A stretch of 13,220 nucleotides of DNA from Alphaproteobacteria bacterium. GTDB taxonomy: Bacteria; Pseudomonadota; Alphaproteobacteria; SHVP01. Positions 7,319 through 13,220 of the stretch are shown piece by piece (positions within the stretch are counted from its first letter, which is position 1; each line of letters starts with the position of its first letter). The notes under the pieces are model-generated. The model searched no databases, was not told the origin of the DNA, and worked only from the letters and a program-made list of their open reading frames with translations. A program made the position numbers and the translations under genes. The stretch is from NCBI GenBank assembly GCA_009694165.1, contig SHVP01000068.1, forward strand, positions 1-13,220, in the 5' to 3' direction.

Positions 7319-8394
7319 GCCGTCTCCAGATGGGCGATCACGCTGCGCGGTTGTTGGGCGCCACAGGGAACGACATGGCCGATGGGGTAGACGGTCTGGC
7401 CATGTTGGGCGAGGACTTCGGTGGCCGCGGCGACATCCTTGGCCCCGACGACCGCCATCATGCCAATTCCACAGTTGAATGTACGGACCAGATCGTGACG
7501 GGGAATGCCGCCGGCGCTCTCCAGCCAACGAAAGACCGGCGGCAGGGGCCATTGATCGGCGTCGAGCAAGGCCCCCAAACCAGCCGGCAATACCCGCGGA
7601 ATATTCTCGATCAAGCCGCCACCCGTAATATGGGCGAACGCCCGAGCCATGCCGGTTCGATGGAGGGCCAGACAACTACGGACATACAATCGGGTCGCCC
7701 GCAGCAGCACCTCGCCGAGGGAGGCCGAGGGATCGAAGGGCGCTGGATCCCGATAGCGCAGTCCCGAGACCTCGACCACCTTGCGCACCAGCGAATAGCC
7801 GTTGGAGTGAATGCCGCTCGATGCCAGCCCGAGGATTACGTCGCCTGCCCCCACCTTGTCTCCGGTGAGCACATCGTCGCGCTCGGCGGCACCGACCACG
7901 AAGCCTGCCAGATCGAAGTCGCCCGGCCGGTAAAGGCCGGGCATCTCCGCCGTTTCGCCGCCGATCAGGGCGCAATCCGATTCGCGGCAGGCGAGGGCGA
8001 TACCGGCAATGACCTGCCGCGCCACGGTGACGTCGAGGCGTGATGTCGCGAAGTAGTCGAGGAAGAACAGCGGGGCTGCCCCCTGGACCACCACGTCATT
8101 GACCGACATCGCCACCAGGTCGACGCCGATCGTCTCGTAGTGCTGCATTTCCGTGGCGACAAGAAGCTTGGTGCCAACCCCGTCGGTCGAGGCGACCAGG
8201 ACCGGATCGCGATATCCCGCGGCCTTGAGGTCGAACAGCGCCCCGAACCCTCCCAGGGCCGTGTGGCTGCCCGGTCGGCGCGTTTGCCGGGCCAGGGGCT
8301 TGATTTGCTCGACCAACTCGGCCCCCGCATCGATATCGACGCCGGCCGCCTTGTAACTCAGCGAGTTTTTCTTGGTGGAGCTGCCTTCGGCCAT
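7306..8394 (-). CDS. purM: Phosphoribosylformylglycinamidine cyclo-ligase (AIR synthetase)
   Basis: This enzyme closes the imidazole ring of FGAM to AIR using ATP, the fifth step of purine synthesis. The product is 362 residues, slightly above the E. coli length of about 345. Family motifs appear in order: SYKAAGVDIDAGAELV near the N-terminus, ASTDGVGTKLLVA (68-80), MSVNDVVVQGAAPLFFLDYFA (96-116), IGGETAEMPGLY (144-155), GLASSGIHSNGYSLVRKV, HITGGGLIENIPRVLP and the TFNCGIGMM block. The ATG at 8394 is preceded by a weak GGGAAG. It overlaps purN, so the two are translated from one message. It diverges from the DUF2066 gene. Confidence 0.98.
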   Translation of the reverse strand: MAEGSSTKKNSLSYKAAGVDIDAGAELVEQIKPLARQTRRPGSHTALGGFGALFDLKAAGYRDPVLVASTDGVGTKLLVATEMQHYETIGVDLVAMSVNDVVVQGAAPLFFLDYFATSRLDVTVARQVIAGIALACRESDCALIGGETAEMPGLYRPGDFDLAGFVVGAAERDDVLTGDKVGAGDVILGLASSGIHSNGYSLVRKVVEVSGLRYRDPAPFDPSASLGEVLLRATRLYVRSCLALHRTGMARAFAHITGGGLIENIPRVLPAGLGALLDADQWPLPPVFRWLESAGGIPRHDLVRTFNCGIGMMAVVGAKDVAAATEVLAQHGQTVYPIGHVVPCGAQQPRSVIAHLETAWRA

Positions 8395-8425
8395 CTATCG
8401 GCTTCCCGCGCCCCGGGCGCCTTTG

Positions 8426-8455
8426 TTGATGGGCTGAGTGATCATGGGATAGTAT
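8426..8455 (+). promoter_or_regulatory. Candidate promoter of the DUF2066-hda operon
   Basis: TTGATG (8426-8431), an 18-base spacer and TAGTAT (8450-8455) lie in the divergent gap between purM and the DUF2066 gene. Transcription would start near 8462, which is downstream of the ATG at 8454 and so favours the ATG at 8496 as the start of translation. The reverse complement of the same site reads ATACTAT and could act as a weak -10 for purM, although I see no matching -35. Confidence 0.4.
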
Positions 8456-8495
8456 GCAGCAGCAGCCGAACATACCGAACGTTGGACACTTTGCA

Positions 8496-9620
8496 ATGGG
8501 CTGTCCCTTCCTCGTCCGCCGCCTTGGCGCGCTTGCCATGGTGGCATCTCTCGCGTTCCCGAGCGTGCCTCGGGCGCAGGACTCTGCGTTCGTGGTCGCG
8601 CGGGTGGCGGTCGACGTAATGGCCGAGTCGGCCGCGTCGGCGCGTGACCAGGCGGTGGCGGACGGGCAGAAGCAGGCGCTCGATCGCTTGTTGCGACGGC
8701 TGGTACTGCGCTCCGACTATGGGCTGCTGCCGCGCGTTGACGCTGCCCTGGTGTCAGCCCTGGTTCTCGATTTCGAAGTCGAAAATGAACGAACATCATC
8801 AAAGCGTTATCTGGCTTACTTAACAGTTAGATTTAAGGGCAATGAGGTTCGCAACCTGCTCGGCGATGCCGGCCTGAGCTTTAGCGAGACCGTGGCGCGA
8901 CCGCGGCTTGTGCTGCCGATTCTCGAAACATCCGGTACCGCCTATCTGTGGGAAGACCCTAATCCGTGGCGCGAGGCATGGATGAGTCGACCGCTCGACG
9001 GCAATTCCCCTTATCCCTATGCCTTTGCTCGGGGCGATTCCCAGGACCAGAGCATTCTTGGGCTGGCGCCCGCCGGACGCGGTGACGATCAACGCGTCCT
9101 GGCCTTAGCCGCGCGCTACAACTTCCGCGAGGTGGTGGTGGTAAGGGCAACGTTGGATGCCGATCCAGCGACCAGCCGGCCCCGGCTGCAGGTGAATCTG
9201 CGCGCGATCGGCGCCGCCGTTGCCGCCGCCCAGTTTTCGGTGATCGGCGAGTCGCGGGATCGGTTGGCGCCGCTGTTCGCGGACGCGGTCGAGCGGTCGA
9301 TCATGCGCCTGGAAGAGGACTGGAAACGCGACAACCTGCTGCGGTTGGACAGTCTGGCGCGGCTTAGTGTCTCGGTGCCGATCGAGGCACTGCCGGCCCT
9401 CGTCGAGATACGCCGGCGACTGGCGGGTGCGCCCATCGTCAAAAGAGTGGACGTATCGGCGGTCAGTAAGGTTGACGCCCAACTCATCCTCCATTTCTAT
9501 GGCGACCCGCCTCAGCTGGTGGGCGCCCTTGCCCAACGTGATCTGCTCCTCACCCAGCGGGACGGCTATTGGACGCTCACGCAGAGCGAAGCGGTCGTGC
9601 GAACGGGTCCCGCCCGGTGA
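8496..9620 (+). CDS. DUF2066 domain-containing exported protein
   Basis: The product belongs to the DUF2066 family, whose function is unknown. From ATG 8496 it is 374 residues. A signal peptide (Arg8 and Arg9, then LGALAMVASLAFPSVPRA) is predicted to be cut near residue 27, placing the rest in the periplasm. The family opening follows: a beta strand (FVVARVAVDVMAES) and a helix with ARDQAVADGQKQALDRLLRRL. Later blocks include RPRLVLPIL and LEEDWKRDNLL. An ATG at 8454 would add 14 residues ahead of the signal peptide but overlaps the putative -10. Positions 8781-8846 are unusually A/T-rich with rare codons (TTA, AGA, TCA). It is the first gene of a tight plus-strand run through hda; the next gene begins 13 bases later. 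Confidence 0.85.
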   Translation: MGCPFLVRRLGALAMVASLAFPSVPRAQDSAFVVARVAVDVMAESAASARDQAVADGQKQALDRLLRRLVLRSDYGLLPRVDAALVSALVLDFEVENERTSSKRYLAYLTVRFKGNEVRNLLGDAGLSFSETVARPRLVLPILETSGTAYLWEDPNPWREAWMSRPLDGNSPYPYAFARGDSQDQSILGLAPAGRGDDQRVLALAARYNFREVVVVRATLDADPATSRPRLQVNLRAIGAAVAAAQFSVIGESRDRLAPLFADAVERSIMRLEEDWKRDNLLRLDSLARLSVSVPIEALPALVEIRRRLAGAPIVKRVDVSAVSKVDAQLILHFYGDPPQLVGALAQRDLLLTQRDGYWTLTQSEAVVRTGPAR

Positions 9621-9633
9621 TCGGGCCCCGGCC

Positions 9634-10176
9634 GTGAACCTTGCCAATTCGATTACCCTATGCCGGTTGTTCTCGGTGCCGGTCGCCGTCTGGCTGATGA
9701 CGTTCGCCGAGTCGGCTGCGTTCTGGCTCTTCGTGGCGGCCGGGTTGTCGGATGCGGTCGATGGATTCGTCGCCAAGCGCTTCGGCCAAGCCTCGGAGAT
9801 CGGCAAGTATCTCGATCCCCTCGCCGACAAAGCGCTGCTGGTCAGCGTGTTCGTCGTTCTCGCTATCCAAGGTCAAGTCCCCAACTGGGTCGCCATCGTC
9901 GTCGTTTCGCGGGATGTCCTCATCGTCGGCGGGTTGATCCTCTCCTTCGCCATCGCGCTGCCGGTGAGGATGCGGCCCTTTGCCATCAGTAAGGTCAATA
10001 CCGGCGCGCAGATCATCCTGGCCGGTACCGCCCTTGCGCGCGCGGCCTATGGATGGGAGGTCGATGCCATCGTTAGCGTCCTCGAATACGCGGTCGGGCT
10101 GACGACCGTCGCATCCGGCGCGGCTTACGTCGTACACTGGACGAAATTAGCGGCGAAGGCGGAGTCGGCCCGATGA
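9634..10176 (+). CDS. CDP-alcohol phosphatidyltransferase family protein (PgsA-like)
   Basis: This is an integral membrane enzyme of the family that displaces CMP from CDP-diacylglycerol with an alcohol. PgsA members make phosphatidylglycerol phosphate from glycerol-3-phosphate. The product is 180 residues with about four to six hydrophobic segments. The signature D-x2-D-G-x2-A-R-x8-G-x3-D-x3-D is present as Asp40, Asp43, Gly44, Ala47, Lys48, Gly57, Asp61 and Asp65. Lys replaces the usual Arg. The N-terminal NLANSITLCRLFSVPVAVWL and the later KVNTGAQ (120-126) resemble PgsA. The GTG start at 9634 is 13 bases after the DUF2066 gene; the longer open frame upstream is a shadow of that gene. The stop overlaps the next start as ATGA. 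The exact alcohol substrate is not proven, and a second, canonical pgsA may exist elsewhere. Confidence 0.88.
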   Translation: MNLANSITLCRLFSVPVAVWLMTFAESAAFWLFVAAGLSDAVDGFVAKRFGQASEIGKYLDPLADKALLVSVFVVLAIQGQVPNWVAIVVVSRDVLIVGGLILSFAIALPVRMRPFAISKVNTGAQIILAGTALARAAYGWEVDAIVSVLEYAVGLTTVASGAAYVVHWTKLAAKAESAR

Positions 10177-11243
10177 GTCTAAAAAGCCAATTGCTGTACT
10201 GGGCTGCCTTCACAGTCGCCGTCGGCATTCTGGTGTATCTGCTGCGGAGCGTCCTTTTGCCCTTCGCGGCTGGTTTGGCCGTCGCCTATTTTCTCGATCC
10301 GGCCGTCGATCGGGTCGAGCGGCTGGGAATAACCAGGACCCTGGCGACGATGGCGATCACCGCACTTTTTTTCTCGCTAGTAACGGTGGCCGCCATCCTG
10401 CTGGCCCCGTTGATTCAGGCGCAAGTGGTGAGCCTGGTCGAAGCAATACCCGAGCGGTTGCAGCGCTTGAGCGAAGTCCTGGCACCGCTACTGGAGAAGA
10501 TAAATGCCGTCGTCGCCACTTCGGATCGCAAGCCGGGCGAAGCCGCAGCCCTTGTGGCGGAGAAAGGAGCGAGCATCCTGGTTGAAATAGCCAATAGCCT
10601 GCTGACCAGCGGCCTGGCGTTTTTTAGCCTGTTGTCGCTGCTGTTCATCACTCCGATCGTGTCGTTCTACCTGCTGCGCGACTGGGACAAAATGAAGTCG
10701 AAGGTCAAGGCCTTCCTGCCCCGTGATCATGCCAAGACCATCGCCGAGCAGCTGCACTTGGTTGATCGAGCCTTGGCGGGGTTCCTGCGCGGCCAGGCAA
10801 CGGTCTGCCTTGTGCAGGCCATGGTCTACGCCTCGGGTCTGACCGCGATCGGCCTCCAGTTCGGTCTGGTGATCGGGCTGTTATCCGGATTTCTCGCTTT
10901 TGTTCCCTATGTCGGCCTGGTGATCGGGCTGGTGACCGCGTTGATCTTGGCGGTGCTGCAGCACGGTCTTGACGTCGCCCAATTGGCGCTTGTCGTCGCG
11001 GTGTTCGGCTTCGTGCAGGTACTGGATCAGGCGTTGCTGACGCCGAAGCTGGTGGGCGGAAAGGTTGGACTGCATCCCGCCTGGATCATTTTCGCGTTGC
11101 TCGCCGGGAGCGTTCTCTTTGGCTTCGTCGGCCTTCTCCTCGCCGTGCCAATTGCTTCGGCGATCGGCGTTCTTGTCCGCTTTGCCCTGGGGTACTACGT
11201 GCGCTCTCGCCTGTACCGGGGTGTCACCGGCGTTGGCCCCTGA
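10173..11243 (+). CDS. AI-2E family transporter (PerM-like permease)
   Basis: This is a polytopic inner-membrane protein of the AI-2E/PerM family. Members include exporters of autoinducer-2 and sodium/proton antiporters, but for most the substrate is unknown. The product is 356 residues. An N-terminal hairpin (about residues 8-75) is followed by a cytoplasmic/periplasmic helical insert (75-150) and a C-terminal bundle. Family motifs are PIVSFYLLRDWDKMK, ALAGFLRGQATVCLVQA, GFLAFVPYVG, and LTPKLVGGKVGLHPAWIIFALLAG ending in LLAVPIASAIGVL. A GGAG site lies 8 bases before the ATG, which overlaps the preceding stop by 4 bases, indicating translational coupling. Two copies of a 15-base repeat (10866 and 10917) encode LVIGL twice. 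Confidence 0.9.
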   Translation: MSLKSQLLYWAAFTVAVGILVYLLRSVLLPFAAGLAVAYFLDPAVDRVERLGITRTLATMAITALFFSLVTVAAILLAPLIQAQVVSLVEAIPERLQRLSEVLAPLLEKINAVVATSDRKPGEAAALVAEKGASILVEIANSLLTSGLAFFSLLSLLFITPIVSFYLLRDWDKMKSKVKAFLPRDHAKTIAEQLHLVDRALAGFLRGQATVCLVQAMVYASGLTAIGLQFGLVIGLLSGFLAFVPYVGLVIGLVTALILAVLQHGLDVAQLALVVAVFGFVQVLDQALLTPKLVGGKVGLHPAWIIFALLAGSVLFGFVGLLLAVPIASAIGVLVRFALGYYVRSRLYRGVTGVGP

Positions 11244-11254
11244 TCCGCCGTGCC

Positions 11255-11938
11255 GTGACCGACCAGCTGGCGTTTCATTTGGATCTGCGCCCGGCATTCG
11301 GTCGCGAAGATTTTCTCGTAGCTGCCGCCAATCGCGATGCGGTCGGGTGGATCGATCGCTGGCCCGATTGGCCGACGCCGGCCCTCGCCGTTCATGGTCC
11401 GGTGGGATGCGGCAAGACCCATATCGTGCACGTCTGGTGCGGCGCCTCGGGTGCCCGCCTCGTCGATGCGGGTGGCGCGGAAACGCCAATCCAGGCGGTC
11501 AACCGAACTGGCGGGCTCCTGGCGGTAGATGGCGCTGACCGGGCGCCGGACCTCTGGTTGCTGCATCTGCTAAACCTGGTTACCGAGCAAAAGGGTTCGC
11601 TCCTCCTGACCGGCGAGACACCGCCCGCTCAGTGGCCGTTTGCGCTGCCTGATTTGCGATCGCGCCTGCGTGCGTTGCCGGCCGTTGCCGTCCACGAGCC
11701 GGACGAGACGCTGTTTGCAGCGGTGCTGCTCAAGAATTTTTCCGAGCGACAACTGCAAGTGGGCGAGGATGTGATCAACTTCCTCGCACTCCGCATCGAC
11801 CGCTCCTTTGCGTCGGCCCGGACGTGCGTGGAGTGGCTCGATCGGCGGGCGCTGGAAGCACGACGATCCATCACTGTGCCGTTTGTCGCGAACTTGTTGG
11901 CGACCGAGCGCCGGGATTTTTCTAGGGCCAAGCAATGA
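11255..11938 (+). CDS. hda: Hda-type regulator of DnaA (DnaA-related AAA+ protein)
   Basis: Hda/HdaA binds the DNA-loaded beta clamp and stimulates ATP hydrolysis by DnaA, stopping re-initiation of replication (RIDA). The product is 227 residues, normal. A clamp-binding-like QLAFHL motif occupies residues 4-9. Walker A is GPVGCGKT (48-55); the Walker B-like LLAVDGAD is at 88-95 and sensor-1-like LLLTGETPP at 116-124. The box VII segment DLRSRLRAL (133-141) carries the arginine expected to act on DnaA, and IDRSFASARTCVEWLDRRAL closes the AAA+ lid. There is no DNA-binding domain IV, which separates it from DnaA. The GTG start is 11 bases after the permease gene. Its stop overlaps the next start as ATGA. 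Confidence 0.9.
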   Translation: MTDQLAFHLDLRPAFGREDFLVAAANRDAVGWIDRWPDWPTPALAVHGPVGCGKTHIVHVWCGASGARLVDAGGAETPIQAVNRTGGLLAVDGADRAPDLWLLHLLNLVTEQKGSLLLTGETPPAQWPFALPDLRSRLRALPAVAVHEPDETLFAAVLLKNFSERQLQVGEDVINFLALRIDRSFASARTCVEWLDRRALEARRSITVPFVANLLATERRDFSRAKQ

Positions 11939-12381
11939 ATACGGTGCCCGGAATCGCGGTGCTGGCTGGACTCATCTACCTCGCTTTTCTGCATTTAGCG
12001 CACGCCGATGGCGATTTGGGCCCGTTTGGCGTTTGGGTCACTGCCGAGGGCGACGCGCAGGTGGAGATCGCCCGCTGCGAGGACAAGATCTGCGGCACGA
12101 TCGTCTGGCTCAGCTGGGAAGGAGCGGGCAGGACCGACATGAACACCCCGGATCGAGAGCGGCGAGACAAACCGATTCTGGGCTTGCGTATCGTCAGCGA
12201 TTTCGAAGCCGACCAGCAAGAGGTCGGTCACTACACGGGCGGCAGGATCTATGACCCGCGGGAAGGCAAGACCTATCGGGCGACCATGCGGGTGATCGAA
12301 CGGAACATGCTTCACCTCCGCGGCTATGTCGGATTACCGCTGCTGGGGCGGACGGCCGTTTGGCGACGGTACGAGGAATAG
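11935..12381 (+). CDS. DUF2147 domain-containing secreted protein
   Basis: This is a small exported protein of the DUF2147 family, whose function is unknown. The product is 148 residues. A signal peptide (hydrophobic residues 5-21, cleavage near AHA-D at 24) precedes the family core: GVWVTAEGDAQVEIARCEDKICGTIVWLS (32-60). Cys48 and Cys53 could pair in the periplasm. Later blocks are PILGLRIVSDFE, GGRIYDPREGKTYRATM, LHLRGYVGLPLLGRTAVWRR. A lipocalin-like small beta structure is plausible but not shown here. The ATG overlaps the hda stop by 4 bases and has AGGG 7 bases upstream, so it belongs to the same message. It ends 7 bases from the convergent sixA stop. Confidence 0.9.
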   Translation: MNTVPGIAVLAGLIYLAFLHLAHADGDLGPFGVWVTAEGDAQVEIARCEDKICGTIVWLSWEGAGRTDMNTPDRERRDKPILGLRIVSDFEADQQEVGHYTGGRIYDPREGKTYRATMRVIERNMLHLRGYVGLPLLGRTAVWRRYEE

Positions 12382-12388
12382 GTTGCCG

Positions 12389-12916
12389 TCAACTGGCGGT
12401 GGCGATGGCCCGCGGGGTCACGAAGCTTTTGAGGCGCAAGGAACCATCGGCGATATTTCCCCAGCCATTGTCGAGCTCCAGCACCGCGAGGGCGCAAGGC
12501 GGAAATTTCTCGCGCAAGGCCGCCATTTGTGGGGAAGGCTTGGGCGCTGCCAATCTGAGCGCTGCCTCCTCAATTCCCGGGCTGTGGCCGATGACGAGAA
12601 TCGAGTTGATTGTGGCCGACTGACGGCGCAGCGCCTCGATAATATCGTCGGCCGAAGCGAGATACAGATCGTCCCGAACCTCGATGGCCGCCCGACCACT
12701 CCAGTCGGCGGCCGCCGAAACGCCATCCAGAGTCTGACGGGTCCGGCGGGCCGAAGAACAGAGGACGACATCCGGGTGCAACTCCTCACGCTGCAGAAAC
12801 TTCCCCACCGTGGCGCAATCGCGGACGCCCCGGTCGATCAGCGCGCGATCGCGGTCGATGGCCACGGTCTCCGCCGGAACGGCTTTGGCGTGCCGCAGCA
12901 ACAAGATCGTTTTCAC
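12389..12916 (-). CDS. sixA: SixA-type histidine phosphatase
   Basis: This belongs to the histidine phosphatase (RHG) superfamily, SixA branch. SixA of E. coli removes phosphate from phosphohistidine on signalling proteins such as ArcB or NPr. The product is 175 residues, close to the SixA size. The catalytic LLLRHAKA (5-12) carries Arg8 and His9. SSARRTRQT (54-62) supplies the second arginine, and VIGHSPGIEE (108-117) the second histidine, His111. The GTG start at 12916 has GAGG 7 bases upstream. It diverges from ppk1 across 138 bases and converges on the DUF2147 gene. The physiological substrate here is unknown; a phosphocarrier or a phosphorelay histidine is inferred from the family only. 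Confidence 0.88.
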   Translation of the reverse strand: MKTILLLRHAKAVPAETVAIDRDRALIDRGVRDCATVGKFLQREELHPDVVLCSSARRTRQTLDGVSAAADWSGRAAIEVRDDLYLASADDIIEALRRQSATINSILVIGHSPGIEEAALRLAAPKPSPQMAALREKFPPCALAVLELDNGWGNIADGSLRLKSFVTPRAIATAS

Positions 12917-12957
12917 GCGGATACCTCACCCGTCCCAAGGTCTCAAGCCTAGCAGGT

Positions 12958-12977
12958 GGCGGCCATGGGTGACCGCC
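12958..12977. repeat. Near-palindrome in the sixA-ppk1 divergent region
   Basis: The arms GGCGGcCA and TGaCCGCC flank a TGGG centre and match at 7 of 8 positions. The site lies 42 bases upstream of the sixA GTG and about 78 bases upstream of the ppk1 ATG, where an operator for one or both genes could sit. It could equally be chance in G/C-rich DNA. Within the rest of the 138-base gap I see no convincing -35/-10 pair. Confidence 0.3.
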
Positions 12978-13054
12978 GAATTTAGTCACTTGCCGGCCAC
13001 AGTTCTGTAACATCATCGTCGGGGCGATTGGGGTCCGCAATAACAGGCTTGGAG

Positions 13055-13220
13055 ATGGCTGCACCTGACGATGCCGTTGCGCTAGCAAACCCTCTGCCGG
13101 AGGACTGGCTGGCCTCGCCCGAGCGTTTCATCAACCGCGAATTGTCGTGGTTGGCGTTCAACGAGCGGGTCCTAGAAGAGGCCAAAAATGGACGGCACCC
13201 GCTGCTGGAGCGGGTTCGAT
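13055..13220 (+). CDS. ppk1: Polyphosphate kinase PPK1 (partial, 5' end only)
   Basis: PPK1 polymerises the gamma-phosphate of ATP into long-chain polyphosphate. Only the first 55 codons are in the window. They contain the family N-terminal block [20 protein letters not shown] (residues 24-43) followed by HPLLERVR, which is diagnostic for PPK1. The catalytic histidines lie beyond the right edge. The ATG at 13055 has AGG 7 bases upstream. It is divergent from sixA. In relatives ppx (exopolyphosphatase) commonly follows. Confidence 0.93.
   Translation, partial: MAAPDDAVALANPLPEDWLASPERFINRELSWLAFNERVLEEAKNGRHPLLERVR

Noticed and set aside
7330..8043. Plus-strand open frame of 237 codons
   Set aside because: It is a shadow of purM, which carries all its motifs on the other strand.
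9105..9830. Minus-strand open frame of 241 codons
   Set aside because: It lies opposite the DUF2066 and CDP-alcohol phosphotransferase genes and has no recognisable features.
12898..12945. Minus-strand TTGAGA-N17-TATCCG before sixA
   Set aside because: The -10 would abut the sixA start codon, so transcription would begin inside the gene and past its ribosome site.
12326..12952. Plus-strand open frame of 208 codons opposite sixA
   Set aside because: sixA shows the RHA, SSARRTRQT and GHSPG motifs; the opposite frame shows none.
12998..13020. Possible Pho box before ppk1 (CTGTAACATCATCG)
   Set aside because: Only one poor half-site; no second CTGTCAT-like repeat at 11-base spacing.
1..13220. 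Mobile element, defence island, CRISPR array or RNA gene
   Set aside because: No transposase, integrase, terminal inverted repeats, spaced direct repeats or tRNA/rRNA-like sequence was seen; the genes are conserved housekeeping and envelope genes.

Overview
The window is ordinary-looking core chromosome of a high-GC alphaproteobacterium, probably Rhodospirillales-like. Support comes from the strong G/C bias at third codon positions, the lptF-lptG-lptD and pepA-holC-ndk gene orders, and the DUF2066 / CDP-alcohol phosphotransferase / AI-2E permease / Hda cluster, which I recall as typical of alphaproteobacteria. The genus cannot be fixed from this sequence. Fourteen protein genes are visible. 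I see no tRNA, rRNA, insertion sequence, CRISPR array or phage remnant. Coding density is very high and no stretch over about 140 bases lacks a gene.

Layout. (1) Positions 1-4087, minus strand: lptF, lptG and lptD, transcribed right to left, with lptD running off the left edge. These encode the two membrane subunits of the LPS-export ABC transporter and the outer-membrane LPS translocon. (2) Positions 4227-6662, plus strand: pepA (M17 leucyl aminopeptidase), holC (DNA polymerase III chi) and ndk (nucleoside diphosphate kinase). A good promoter sits just before ndk. (3) Positions 6659-8394, minus strand: purM and purN, two steps of purine synthesis, overlapping each other. The end of purN overlaps the end of ndk. 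(4) Positions 8496-12381, plus strand: a tight five-gene run of a DUF2066 exported protein, a CDP-alcohol phosphatidyltransferase, an AI-2E/PerM-family permease, an Hda-type DnaA regulator and a secreted DUF2147 protein. Several junctions are ATGA stop/start overlaps. (5) Positions 12389-12916, minus strand: a SixA-type histidine phosphatase. From 13055, plus strand, the start of ppk1 (polyphosphate kinase), cut by the right edge.

The genes fall into envelope biogenesis (lptFGD), nucleotide supply (ndk, purMN), replication (holC, hda) and phosphate/phosphorelay metabolism (sixA, ppk1). I found no clear new defence or mobile system. The nearest thing to an under-described unit is region 4, where a phospholipid-synthesis enzyme and a membrane permease are translationally coupled, or nearly so, to a regulator of DnaA. 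Other points of note are start-site architecture (lptF, lptD, DUF2066), an A/T-rich rare-codon patch inside the DUF2066 gene, and a near-palindrome between sixA and ppk1.
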